NCBI GenBank assembly: GCA_045579665.1
Contig: JAZNMO010000156.1
Location: 1-17,229, forward strand
From: COE1 sp045579665
GTDB lineage: Bacteria; Bacillota; Clostridia; Lachnospirales; Lachnospiraceae
Length of the DNA: 17,229 bases
Direction: 5' to 3'
Part shown: piece by piece, positions 1 to 7,216 of the stretch
How positions within the stretch are numbered: the stretch's first letter is position 1
Layout: each line of letters opens with the position of its first letter
Position numbers and translations under genes: made by a program
The notes under the pieces: model-generated
The model's database searches: none
Seen by the model: the letters and a program-made list of their open reading frames with translations, nothing else
What the model was told of the DNA's origin: nothing

Positions 1-105
1 AGTGCAGTTCAACCAACAAAACAAAAAACTTCATAATCAACGTCATGGCGAAGTCGCACCTTCGCTCTTTTGTCATGTCATTTTTTATTTCCTGCTTATT
101 ATACA
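1..105. other. intergenic edge with small hairpin
   Basis: This stretch lies downstream of the yigZ-type gene. It holds a 6-bp GC-rich hairpin (48-53 pairs with 60-65, loop TCGCAC). On the plus strand it is followed by TCTTTT, so it could end a plus-strand transcript from outside the window; on the minus strand it has no adjacent U-tract. A minus-strand frame open from 76 to the window edge encodes only about 25 residues and cannot be judged. I see no confident gene here. Confidence 0.3.
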
Positions 106-768
106 TCATATCCAACTTTTTGAGAACTTTCCTATAAAGTAGTATAATCTCTCTAGCTCCTCAAGTCCTGCCCTCGCACTGGTTACCTCTACAAGCTCCT
201 TACAAAGCTTGTCATACTCTTCAATCGGAACAATGACTGTAAGCTCCACATCTGCTGCATACACGGAATCCTGTATCGTAATTCCCTTACTACCAAGCAA
301 ATACTGAATCTTACCCACATTATTATAATCTGTCTTAATCTGAAGCTTTACACCGAAATGCTTTCTGGCAGTCTCGCACTCTGCCAACGCTTCCTTTACT
401 GCCTGCGTATAAGCTCTCACAAGTCCACCTGTCCCAAGTAGCACCCCGCCAAAATATCTGGTCACTACAACAGCAATATTACGAATCTCCGAACCAAGAA
501 GCACCTCTAACATCGGTCTGCCGGCAGTGCCACTTGGCTCACCATCATCACTGCTTCTAGTCAGCTGACCTTTCTCACCTATCACAAATGCCGAGCAATT
601 ATGTCTGGCATCATAATACTTCTTTTTCATCTCATCAATAAATGCAACTGCTTCCTCTTCTGTCGTAACCGGTCTGATTGTGGCGATAAATCTTGACTTC
701 TTTTCCACAATTTCAGCCTCAGCACCCTTTGTTAATACACAATAGTTATCGTAAACCTGATTCTCCAT
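106..768 (-). CDS. yigZ: YigZ/IMPACT family protein (UPF0029 plus DUF1949)
   Basis: This 220-residue protein belongs to the YigZ/IMPACT family, conserved bacterial proteins related to the eukaryotic translation regulator IMPACT; the bacterial biochemical role is not settled. The N-terminal UPF0029 domain shows the family signatures KSRFIA (24-29), ARHNCSAFVIG (about 54-64), the SSDDGEPSGTAGRP block (72-85) and VTRYFGGVLLGTGGLVRAY (102-120). Residues from about 140 form the smaller C-terminal DUF1949 domain. The full length matches the usual 200-220 residues. The start is supported by GAGAGGA seven bases upstream of the ATG. It is monocistronic and divergent from the PBP gene. Its leader holds a short GCTGT/ACAGC hairpin (825-838). 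I found no convincing -35/-10 pair, although a TTGACA occurs on the minus strand near 890. The family assignment is very secure. Confidence 0.95.
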   Translation of the reverse strand: MENQVYDNYCVLTKGAEAEIVEKKSRFIATIRPVTTEEEAVAFIDEMKKKYYDARHNCSAFVIGEKGQLTRSSDDGEPSGTAGRPMLEVLLGSEIRNIAVVVTRYFGGVLLGTGGLVRAYTQAVKEALAECETARKHFGVKLQIKTDYNNVGKIQYLLGSKGITIQDSVYAADVELTVIVPIEEYDKLCKELVEVTSARAGLEELERLYYFIGKFSKSWI

Positions 769-916
769 AGCTATCCTCTCATGTTTTGTAAACCGTTTCT
801 TCTATAATAATAGCTGTCGTAACAGCGCAATCTTTTATATCTATGACAAAACTATAACATATTTTCGTATAAACCGTAAAGAATATGTCAACAATTCTTA
901 ATGTTACATAAAATCC

Positions 917-986
917 TTTATTTACAGTTATTAATTTGCTATAATTATATAGATTATATGTAATTATGAAGGTATTGAATAATTAC
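917..986 (+). promoter_or_regulatory. promoter and leader hairpin of the PBP gene
   Basis: An extended -10 element TGC-TATAAT (937-945) is preceded at 17-bp spacing by a weak -35 TTTATT (917-922), so transcription probably starts near 952. The leader then carries a perfect 8-bp inverted repeat GTAATTAT/ATAATTAC (960-967 and 979-986, loop 11 nt), just before the strong GCGGAGGTG ribosome binding site. Any regulatory role of the hairpin is inference. Confidence 0.6.
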
Positions 987-1014
987 GATGCATTAATTAT
1001 GCGGAGGTGACACT

Positions 1015-3741
1015 ATGAATTACGGAAAAAGAGGGGTCGTCAAAAAACAAAAGGCCCTTACATCTAAATCGACTAAATTAAAGAAAATGTGTTGTATTTC
1101 TGCTCTCAAATTGATTTTACTCGGTATGTTATCCGTGTTTATCATTGTAGCCAGCTTAGGACTTGGTGCCTTTAAGGGTATTATTTCCTCAGCACCGGAT
1201 ATTTCCACAGTACAGGTTATACCTACCGGCTACGCTACAGTAATCTACGATGCAGAAGGTAACGAAATGACAAAGCTTGTTGCCGCTGATTCCAACCGAA
1301 GCTGGGTAAAGATGAACCAGATTCCGCAGGATTTGGCAGATGCCTTTGTTGCAATTGAAGATATGCGTTTTTATGAGCATAATGGTATTGATCTCATCGG
1401 TATCATGCGTGCTGCTAAAATCGCCCTTCGTGATATGGAGTTATCGCAGGGTGGTTCTACCATTACGCAGCAGCTTCTTAAGAATAATGTATTTGAGAAC
1501 TGGACCAACGAAAGCACCATGCAAAAAATCAGACGAAAGATTCAGGAGCAGTATCTTGCCATTGAGTTAGAGAAGACGATGGACAAGGAAACCATCCTTG
1601 AAATCTATATGAACTCTATTAACCTTGGTCAAGGTACCTTAGGCGTACAGGCAGCTTCCATGAGATATTTCAACAAGCCTGTCTACCAGCTTACACTTTC
1701 CGAGTGTGCAGTCATTGCAGGTATTACGAAGAATCCATCCAAGCTCAATCCTATTTCGCGTCCTGACAAAAATGCAGATCGTCGCGAAGAAGTATTACGA
1801 AAAATGCTAGAGCAGGGTTACATTACCCAAGCTGAGCATGACGAAGCCATGGCAGATGACGTTTACAGCCGTATACAGGCAGTCAATCAGGAAACCAATG
1901 CCAATGCCGTGTATACCTACTTTGAAGACGCTCTGATTGAACAGGTTCAGCAGGATTTGATTGATAAGCTCGGCTACTCTGAGAAGCAGGCATATAATAT
2001 GGTATTCAGTGGCGGATTGAGCATCTTTAGTACACAGGACCCTGCTATCCAGCAGATTTGTGATGAAGTATTTTTAAATGAAGAGAATTATCCGGAAGAT
2101 ACTGAGTGGCTTTTGGACTACGCCTTAACCATTGAGAAGGCTGACGGTACCAAAGAAAACCACAGCAAGGAAATGTATCGTACCTACTATCGTAAGATGA
2201 ACGCAGGCTTTAATCTTCTCTATGATTCTAAGGAAGAAGCCTACGAAGCGATTGAAGCCTACAAGGCCGCTATTATGGCAGAGGGTGACAAGGTAGACGG
2301 CGAAAGAGTTACTCTTACACCACAGCCTCAGGTTTCCTTAACCATACAGGACCAGTCCTCTGGCAATATTGTCGCAATGATTGGCGGACGCGGTACAAAG
2401 GAAGCCAGTCGTACCTTAAACCGTGCAACAGACAGTACTCGTCAGCCGGGTTCCTTATTTAAGATATTGGCTACCTATGCACCCGCATTAGATACTGCCG
2501 GACTTACACTTGCAAGCGTGCAAAATGATGCTCCTTATAACTACGTTAACGGCCGTCCTGTTTCAAACTGGTGGACTACCGGTTATCGCGGACTTTTAAG
2601 CTTCCGTTATGGTATTGCACAGTCGGCAAATATTGTTGCTGTTAAGACTTTAACTCAGATTACACCACAGCTTGGATTTGATTATCTGCTCAACTTCGGT
2701 TTCTCAACCTTGGTAGACCGACGAGTAGAATCTAATGGTACCGTTGTTACCGATATCGGACAGGCACTTGCCCTTGGTGGTATTACAGACGGTGTAACCA
2801 ATATGGAGCTTAACGCAGCTTATGCAGCGATTGCAAATAATGGTTATTATATTGAACCTAAGCTCTACACTAAGATTGTAGATATTGATGGAAATGTATT
2901 AATTGATAACACTGCTTCCTATGAAGTTCCTGTTATCAAAGAAACTACAGCATGGCTTTTAACAGATGCTATGACAAGTGTTGTTACAAACGGTGGTACA
3001 GGTACTGCTGTTAACTTCGGTAATATGGCAATTGCCGGTAAGACAGGTACTACTTCTGATTACAAGGATGTATGGTTCTCCGGTTATACACCATACTACA
3101 CAGCCACAACCTGGACCGGATATGATAATAATATTGTATTAAGCTCTAAGGCAGAGAAGAATCTTTCTAAGACTCTTTGGAAAGAAGTTATGGCTAAGAT
3201 TCATGAGAATCTCCCTTATCGCTCCTTCCAGATGCCAAGTGGTATTGTAACAGCTACTGTTTGTTCTAAGTCTGGTAAGCTACCGATTTCAGGTGTATGT
3301 GACGGCTGTCTGGTAACAGAGTACTTCGCAGAAGGTACTGTTCCTACAGAGACCTGTGACGTACATTATACCACTAATCTCTGTGCTTATACGGGATTGG
3401 TAGCCACTGAGCTTTGTCCGTTCAAGATGCCTTCGGTAACAGAGAAGCTTCCAAAACGTCTTGCAGAGACCACTGTTTTGGAATCTATTGCAGAGCTTTA
3501 TCTGATTGACGAAGAGGATTATTACGATGGATACACAGGAGCTACTTCAGAGGAAATTATCGATTTAGACGGAGATGGAATCCCTGATACAGAACCGCTT
3601 CAGGAGGCTACAACCACTGACGTGATTCAGATGTGTCCTCACAATGAATGGTTCTTCTCAGCTCCAAATGCTTCGTATGTCATCCAGCAGCAGCAACAGG
3701 AGCTTTTACAGAAGCAATACGAATTATTCGGATATCATTAG
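1015..3741 (+). CDS. bifunctional class A penicillin-binding protein (PBP1A type)
   Basis: This 908-residue membrane protein polymerises and cross-links peptidoglycan. A basic cytosolic N-terminus (1-28) is followed by a membrane anchor at about 29-52. The GT51 glycosyltransferase domain shows EDMRFYEHNGID (115-126, catalytic Glu115), GGSTITQQLLKN (146-157), RKIQEQYLAIELE (174-186) and the EIYMNSINLGQGTLG block (196-210). The transpeptidase domain has all three penicillin-binding motifs: SLFK with nucleophile Ser480 and Lys483, SAN (537-539) and KTGT (676-679). After about residue 740 there is a C-terminal extension of some 170 residues with seven cysteines (750, 762, 765, 781, 790, 801, 874), an EF-hand-like DLDGDGIPD loop (850-858) and a Gln-rich tail. 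The ATG follows GGAGGTGACACT. The gene is monocistronic, with a strong terminator just after it. Confidence 0.97.
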   Translation: MNYGKRGVVKKQKALTSKSTKLKKMCCISALKLILLGMLSVFIIVASLGLGAFKGIISSAPDISTVQVIPTGYATVIYDAEGNEMTKLVAADSNRSWVKMNQIPQDLADAFVAIEDMRFYEHNGIDLIGIMRAAKIALRDMELSQGGSTITQQLLKNNVFENWTNESTMQKIRRKIQEQYLAIELEKTMDKETILEIYMNSINLGQGTLGVQAASMRYFNKPVYQLTLSECAVIAGITKNPSKLNPISRPDKNADRREEVLRKMLEQGYITQAEHDEAMADDVYSRIQAVNQETNANAVYTYFEDALIEQVQQDLIDKLGYSEKQAYNMVFSGGLSIFSTQDPAIQQICDEVFLNEENYPEDTEWLLDYALTIEKADGTKENHSKEMYRTYYRKMNAGFNLLYDSKEEAYEAIEAYKAAIMAEGDKVDGERVTLTPQPQVSLTIQDQSSGNIVAMIGGRGTKEASRTLNRATDSTRQPGSLFKILATYAPALDTAGLTLASVQNDAPYNYVNGRPVSNWWTTGYRGLLSFRYGIAQSANIVAVKTLTQITPQLGFDYLLNFGFSTLVDRRVESNGTVVTDIGQALALGGITDGVTNMELNAAYAAIANNGYYIEPKLYTKIVDIDGNVLIDNTASYEVPVIKETTAWLLTDAMTSVVTNGGTGTAVNFGNMAIAGKTGTTSDYKDVWFSGYTPYYTATTWTGYDNNIVLSSKAEKNLSKTLWKEVMAKIHENLPYRSFQMPSGIVTATVCSKSGKLPISGVCDGCLVTEYFAEGTVPTETCDVHYTTNLCAYTGLVATELCPFKMPSVTEKLPKRLAETTVLESIAELYLIDEEDYYDGYTGATSEEIIDLDGDGIPDTEPLQEATTTDVIQMCPHNEWFFSAPNASYVIQQQQQELLQKQYELFGYH

Positions 3742-3746
3742 TGCTT

Positions 3747-3775
3747 AAAAGGTGCTCTCACAGGAGCACCTTTTT
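3747..3775 (+). terminator. rho-independent terminator of the PBP gene
   Basis: A 7-bp GGTGCTC/GAGCACC stem (3751-3757 and 3764-3770) with loop TCACAG is flanked by AAAA and TTTTT, which extend the pairing to 11 bp. It lies six bases after the stop codon. Confidence 0.93.
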
Positions 3776-3800
3776 AAGTATAAAACAATAGCATTTCACA

Positions 3801-3829
3801 TTGACAAGACTCTCTCATTATGTTAATAT
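3801..3829 (+). promoter_or_regulatory. sigma-A promoter of tRNA-Thr
   Basis: A consensus -35 TTGACA (3801-3806) is separated by 17 bp from the -10 TAATAT (3824-3829). Transcription would start near 3837, about 28 bases before the mature tRNA. Confidence 0.8.
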
Positions 3830-3864
3830 ATTTGAGGTGACAGCGCTTATGTCGTAGGTAACTA

Positions 3865-3937
3865 GCTGATATAGCACAGTCGGTAGTGCGTCGCATTGGT
3901 AGTGCGGAGGTCACGGGTTCGATTCCCGTTATCAGCT
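3865..3937 (+). tRNA. tRNA-Thr, anticodon GGT
   Basis: A 73-nt cloverleaf folds completely: acceptor GCTGATA/TATCAGC, D stem GCAC/GTGC with loop AGTCGGTA, anticodon stem TCGCA/TGCGG with loop TTGGTAG (anticodon GGT at 3898-3900, reading ACC/ACU), variable AGGTC, T stem ACGGG/CCCGT with loop TTCGATT, and discriminator T. CCA is not encoded. U8, A14, G18, G19, A21 and the G15-C48 pair are all present. Unusual points are an A12-U23 pair instead of the common U12-A23, G at position 38, and a 9-nt direct repeat GGTAGTGCG shared by the D arm (3882-3890) and the anticodon arm (3898-3906). Confidence 0.95.
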
Positions 3938-3938
3938 T

Positions 3939-3974
3939 TAAGCTCTTGCAGTTATGCAGGAGCTTATTTGTTTT
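3939..3974 (+). terminator. terminator after tRNA-Thr
   Basis: A 12-bp stem (3939-3950 with 3955-3966, one G-U pair) closes a GTTA loop and is followed by TTTGTTTT. It begins two bases after the tRNA. Partial read-through may supply transcription to the SH3 gene at 4010, for which I see only a weak promoter (TATGAT near 3990). Confidence 0.88.
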
Positions 3975-4009
3975 ATAGGATTTATCTATATGATTTAGGA
4001 GAATAACAT

Positions 4010-4444
4010 ATGAGCAACCGCACCATCAACAGAATACTGATATCCACCATAGGATTTTTATGCATCATTATTTGTATACTTATTGTACTGATTATTTCAA
4101 GACCTCATCAGATTATCACACAGGGCTCTTCTACTGCTTCTATGGAGGAAATACCTGCAACTGAGATTATTCACTTTGGCAATGTAATTACAGAAGATAC
4201 TGCTTCTGTAGAAGAAAGCTCTGCTCCTCCTTCTACAGAAGAACAGGAGGCTGTATTATATGCAAGGACAACCTCTCTAGTGAATATCCGCGCATCAAAC
4301 AGTACAGACGCTGCAGTAGTCGAAACAGTCTCCGAGAATACGATTTTACAGGTTTTAGAGATTCAACAGGATGGCTGGACAAAGATTCTGTACGAAGGAC
4401 AGGAGGCATATATTTCATCAGCCTATATTATTTTGATTCACTAA
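4010..4444 (+). CDS. membrane-anchored SH3 (SH3b) domain protein
   Basis: This is a small 144-residue envelope protein. A hydrophobic segment at about 9-30 follows a short basic N-terminus and looks like an uncleaved signal anchor. Residues 31-80 form a Ser/Thr/Glu-rich, probably disordered linker. Residues 82-142 form one bacterial SH3 domain, recognised by the sequence VNIRASNSTDAAVVETV (91-107) and the DGWTKI (121-126) and AYISSAYI (133-140) strands. In Firmicutes such domains often bind cell wall peptides, so a role at the wall is likely, but no catalytic domain is present. The ATG at 4010 follows TTAGGAGAATAACAT. The neighbours are a tRNA and, convergently, the GH43 gene; it appears to be a single-gene unit. 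The specific function is unknown. Confidence 0.85.
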   Translation: MSNRTINRILISTIGFLCIIICILIVLIISRPHQIITQGSSTASMEEIPATEIIHFGNVITEDTASVEESSAPPSTEEQEAVLYARTTSLVNIRASNSTDAAVVETVSENTILQVLEIQQDGWTKILYEGQEAYISSAYIILIH

Positions 4445-4456
4445 GTATTGACACAG

Positions 4457-4490
4457 AAAAAACTCGGTTCATCAATTGAACCGAGTTTTT
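4457..4490. terminator. bidirectional terminator between convergent genes
   Basis: The stem CTCGGTTCA/TGAACCGAG (4463-4471 and 4477-4485) with a 5-nt loop is flanked by AAAAAA and TTTTT, so it has a U-tract on both strands. It can end both the plus-strand SH3 gene (stop at 4444) and the minus-strand operon whose last gene stops at 4492. Confidence 0.93.
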
Positions 4491-4491
4491 A

Positions 4492-5406
4492 TTATAATAG
4501 CTCTCTGCTTAATCTTTCATAGGTTTCTGCATCCAATGGAATCACTCCACCATGACGCTTACGGCTTGCTCCCATATCAAATTCACTGTCCTCCAACACG
4601 CGGAACCTACCGCTTGCCAAATCCTCTGTAATCAACGGAAGATACCCCATATGTGTTGCAAAGCGGTCTACAATCAAGCACCACTTACCATCCTGTAATG
4701 GATAAATCTCAGGACCTTCCACACCTGATAACTCAGCCAACGCATCCGAATGAATCGGCTTAAACTCACCATGCAAGTCGTCCGCATAATCCATATCCAC
4801 ATGCTTTGTAGTCTCATTCTTAGAGAATCGATAATAAACACCACCCTGTTCCACTATCGTCGTATCAATCACGTGATTCTCACGCTCTATATATTTGGTG
4901 GTATCACTAAAGCTCACAAAATCCTTTGTACGGGTACAATAAATCCTCTGCTTCGCCTCTGTATCATTCTCTTCCTTCACATTAGAAGCAAAGAAAATCA
5001 AATACTCATCTCTCTTACGGTCATATATCGCCTCAGGTGCCCATACGCAGCCTGCCTCAGGAATACCAACCTCAATCAATCTTGGTTCACTCCAATGGAT
5101 TAAATCCTCTGACGTCCACAGCAAAAGGGATTTACTTCCATTTACCACAGAATCTGCCCATCCCTTTCCTGTCGCAATCCTAAGGTCTGTAGCAATCAGA
5201 TAATAGCCTCTGCCATGCACATCCTTTATAAGAAATGGGTCCCTTACACCCTTTTCACCTATCTGCGACATCAAAATGGGTTCACAACGGTTACAGTCCT
5301 TCCAGTGCAAACCATCCTCACTCAGTGAAAAATAAATCTGCTCCCCTGCTTCCGTATCCTCTCCTGTAAAGTAAACAAATAAATATCCTGCCTGCTGCTC
5401 CATCAC
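4492..5406 (-). CDS. GH43-like five-bladed beta-propeller glycoside hydrolase
   Basis: This 304-residue protein resembles the glycoside hydrolase family 43/62 fold (arabinofuranosidases and xylosidases). It has no signal peptide, so it should act in the cytoplasm on imported oligosaccharides. VRDPFLI (54-60) gives the likely general base Asp56. VWAPEAIYD (121-129) is the blade-II motif, with Glu125 where the pKa-modulating residue is usually Asp. VEGPEIY (219-225) gives the likely general acid Glu220. RHGG (284-287) matches the conserved His in the central cavity. The frame opens with GTG at 5406 followed at once by ATG at 5403; AAGGAAAGG upstream suits either. It is the last gene of a four-gene operon, 19 bp after the preceding stop. 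The substrate cannot be predicted, and a phosphorylase or inactive propeller is a less likely alternative. Confidence 0.8.
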   Translation of the reverse strand: MMEQQAGYLFVYFTGEDTEAGEQIYFSLSEDGLHWKDCNRCEPILMSQIGEKGVRDPFLIKDVHGRGYYLIATDLRIATGKGWADSVVNGSKSLLLWTSEDLIHWSEPRLIEVGIPEAGCVWAPEAIYDRKRDEYLIFFASNVKEENDTEAKQRIYCTRTKDFVSFSDTTKYIERENHVIDTTIVEQGGVYYRFSKNETTKHVDMDYADDLHGEFKPIHSDALAELSGVEGPEIYPLQDGKWCLIVDRFATHMGYLPLITEDLASGRFRVLEDSEFDMGASRKRHGGVIPLDAETYERLSRELL

Positions 5407-5425
5407 TATACCATGCCTTTCCTTA

Positions 5426-5623
5426 TCAGCCTACATTACGTCCCAGCTCCATATCACGCTGCTCTTCTATTCGGCGTTCAGACTCACCTATCAGCTCGTC
5501 TAATTCAATTGCATCATCCAGAACGTAATCGTCATAATTACATTTGACAAATTCCATCTCCAAGGCCTCATCAGACATATCGTTCCAGCATTTCTCCCTG
5601 TTTCCGCAAAATACGCACATCAT
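5426..5623 (-). CDS. small acidic Cys-containing protein of unknown function
   Basis: I do not recognise this 65-residue protein. It starts MMCVFCGNREKC, giving a C-x2-C-x5-C pattern (Cys3, Cys6, Cys12) plus Cys28, which could bind metal or respond to redox. The remainder is strongly acidic (many Asp/Glu between 15 and 50) and probably helical. It is preceded by GGGGAAGG ten bases upstream of ATG 5623; a second ATG follows immediately. It ends with tandem stops TGA-TAA. It lies 26 bp after cheC and 19 bp before the GH43 gene, so it is co-transcribed. The tight spacing and clear ribosome binding site argue that it is real despite its size. Confidence 0.65.
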   Translation of the reverse strand: MMCVFCGNREKCWNDMSDEALEMEFVKCNYDDYVLDDAIELDELIGESERRIEEQRDMELGRNVG

Positions 5624-5649
5624 ATATTAATTACCTTCCCCTCTTTAGT

Positions 5650-6273
5650 CTATTTACCTTCTGCCTTTTCTTTTGCTTTCTTTATCAAGAACAAATCACT
5701 GATTGCTTTTCCCAAATCATGAGGATACAGCTGAACGATAGGACAATCAAACAAATCTCCTACCATCATTCTAAATCCAACCTTTACGAACTTGTCATCA
5801 TTAGGGAAATTATAACATATATACTTGTCATTATCTACATAAGTTGCTTCCGGCGTTGAAATATCTGTCTTTCTATCCAACATGATACTCATCGATGTAG
5901 CCGCTGCCCCCATCATCTGATTCATAGCCTCAGAAACCGCACTTAAATGTAACTCACTAAGTTCCATCTTTGCAAAATCACCGTTTCCATCACTTCCCAT
6001 CATCAAATCGGCAATCATCTTAGCATGTACGTCATCCAGCATCAAAACATTTCCACCCTGTAAGCCTTCTACATAATTTACCTTTACGAACACCATCTTT
6101 CCGCTTACAGACTTAATATACTCACTCTTCTCTACGATTTCTACTCGCGGCGGTGTAATATCAACAGTCTGACGTAATAACATATTTAGTGTAGACGCTG
6201 AGTTCCCAAGGCAAATATTAGAAATCTCACCAATCGCGTCGATTTCCATAGGTGTAAATACTAAATCACTCAT
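5650..6273 (-). CDS. cheC: CheC-type CheY-P phosphatase
   Basis: This 207-residue protein is a CheC/FliY-N family member, phosphatases that dephosphorylate CheY-P and, for CheC, interact with CheD. Both copies of the family active-site pattern D/S-x3-E-x2-N-x22-P are intact: Asp12, Glu16, Asn19, Pro42, and Ser111, Glu115, Asn118, Pro141. The length matches Bacillus CheC (about 209) and there is no FliN domain, which excludes a full FliY. GGAGGATAAG precedes the ATG. It is the second gene of the operon, 17 bp after an XRE regulator, with no cheD, cheY or flagellar genes in the window. It may therefore serve chemotaxis in trans or act on another response regulator; the latter is inference. Confidence 0.88.
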   Translation of the reverse strand: MSDLVFTPMEIDAIGEISNICLGNSASTLNMLLRQTVDITPPRVEIVEKSEYIKSVSGKMVFVKVNYVEGLQGGNVLMLDDVHAKMIADLMMGSDGNGDFAKMELSELHLSAVSEAMNQMMGAAATSMSIMLDRKTDISTPEATYVDNDKYICYNFPNDDKFVKVGFRMMVGDLFDCPIVQLYPHDLGKAISDLFLIKKAKEKAEGK

Positions 6274-6290
6274 CCTTATCCTCCATATCT

Positions 6291-6794
6291 TTAAATCATT
6301 ATGTCAGTTACTTCACATTCCAATGCTTTCGCTATCTTTTTCACCAAATCATAAGGCTGTCTGTTCAAATCACAAAAATATGCTTCACAATTTCTAATAG
6401 TGTGTATGCTCAAACCGCTTGACTCTGCTACTTGCTTCTGCGTTTTTCCGAGTGATAATCTACGCATTTTGGCTGGTGAAATTTTAGCAAAATGAATATA
6501 CAAATACTTACCATCATAATTCACAGAATCAACCAGCTCTACTACTTCTCCTCGATTTGTTACAGTATCCTTGTCCATATAATAGATGGATACCATAGCC
6601 GTAAGCATCTTACGAAGAATCTGATCTTCATCATAAAATCCAAGCTTTTCAAACGGGATATACTCATTGATAAAGAGAGCCTTCAACTCCCTTGCTTGTT
6701 CTTCATTGAGCTTTATAACATAATTGGTATCTCCCATCATCGGATACATAGATAATATCTTGCACCAAAACTCATTTTTATCAAACCCCGGCAT
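6291..6794 (-). CDS. XRE-family helix-turn-helix regulator with novel N-terminal domain
   Basis: The frame can be read from GTG at 6821, but AGGAGGGGGC (6801-6810) lies directly upstream of ATG 6794, so I take the 167-residue product. The C-terminal 55-60 residues (about 108-167) form a Cro/C1-type HTH: TQKQVAESSGLSIHTIRNCE (118-137) holds the two helices, followed by the helix LVKKIAKALECEVTDIM. Residues 1-105 form a domain I do not recognise, rich in aromatic and charged residues (KNEFWCKILSMYPMM near the start), perhaps a sensor. It is the first gene of the operon with cheC, the 65-aa gene and the GH43 gene, and follows a near-perfect promoter, so it probably regulates its own operon. Confidence 0.8.
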   Translation of the reverse strand: MPGFDKNEFWCKILSMYPMMGDTNYVIKLNEEQARELKALFINEYIPFEKLGFYDEDQILRKMLTAMVSIYYMDKDTVTNRGEVVELVDSVNYDGKYLYIHFAKISPAKMRRLSLGKTQKQVAESSGLSIHTIRNCEAYFCDLNRQPYDLVKKIAKALECEVTDIMI

Positions 6795-6857
6795 ACACTT
6801 GCCCCCTCCTGTTATAATCACTCGAACTCCGAGAAATTATTATACACATATATTAAT

Positions 6858-6886
6858 ATTATACTTCACGGGATTTTTCATGTCAA
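6858..6886 (-). promoter_or_regulatory. sigma-A promoter of the XRE-cheC-GH43 operon
   Basis: On the minus strand a perfect TTGACA (6881-6886) and a perfect TATAAT (6858-6863) are spaced by 17 bp. Transcription should start near 6851, giving a leader of about 57 nt that contains a short CTCG/CGAG inverted repeat. So strong a promoter suggests control by a repressor, possibly the XRE protein encoded first. Confidence 0.88.
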
Positions 6887-6987
6887 TGAACTGTCAGTTT
6901 TTTTGCATTATTTTCTGTAAACTATTTTCTGATGTATGTGCATATTACAGCAAAGCTTTTACCATATAAGCAAAATCTTAATATAAT

Positions 6988-7027
6988 AAAAAAGACCAAT
7001 TCCAAACTCATGCTTGAAATTAGTCCT
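6988..7027 (-). terminator. terminator after tRNA-Trp
   Basis: On the minus strand a stem of at least 12 bp (7014-7025 with 6994-7005, with G-U pairs) is followed by a run of six T. It lies about 10 bases downstream of tRNA-Trp and insulates it from the operon promoter at 6886. Confidence 0.85.
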
Positions 7028-7033
7028 AATTAG

Positions 7034-7104
7034 CAGGGGCAGTAGGAATCGAACCCACGTTAACGGTTTTGGAGACCGCTGTTCTACCGCTGAACTATGC
7101 CCCT
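7034..7104 (-). tRNA. tRNA-Trp, anticodon CCA
   Basis: A 71-nt cloverleaf on the minus strand has acceptor AGGGGCA/TGCCCCT, D arm GTTC/GAAC with loop AGCGGTA, anticodon stem GCGGT/ACCGT with loop CTCCAAA (anticodon CCA), variable TAAC, T stem GTGGG/CCTAC with loop TTCGATT, and discriminator G. G73 and the CCA anticodon are the tRNA-Trp identity elements. The 3' CCA is not encoded. Confidence 0.97.
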
Positions 7105-7146
7105 TCATTCAGTTTTATGTAACTCTTACTCTCGCTGACGAAGGTT

Positions 7147-7176
7147 ATTATAGCATAGCTCTCCTATATAATGCAA
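7147..7176 (-). promoter_or_regulatory. promoter of tRNA-Trp
   Basis: On the minus strand TTGCAT (7171-7176) and an extended TGC-TATAAT (-10 at 7147-7152) are separated by 18 bp, about 43 bases upstream of the mature tRNA. Confidence 0.75.
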
Positions 7177-7216
7177 GTGTTTTTTTAACTTTTTTCTTAG
7201 AAAAATTACTGTTTTT

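Noticed and set aside
1..76. Possible minus-strand gene start (about 25 codons open to the edge)
   Set aside because: Too short to judge; the candidate ribosome binding site spacing is poor and the frame crosses a hairpin.
6795..6821. GTG start for the XRE regulator, nine codons longer
   Set aside because: The added codons include the AGGAGGGGG ribosome binding site itself, which is placed for ATG 6794.
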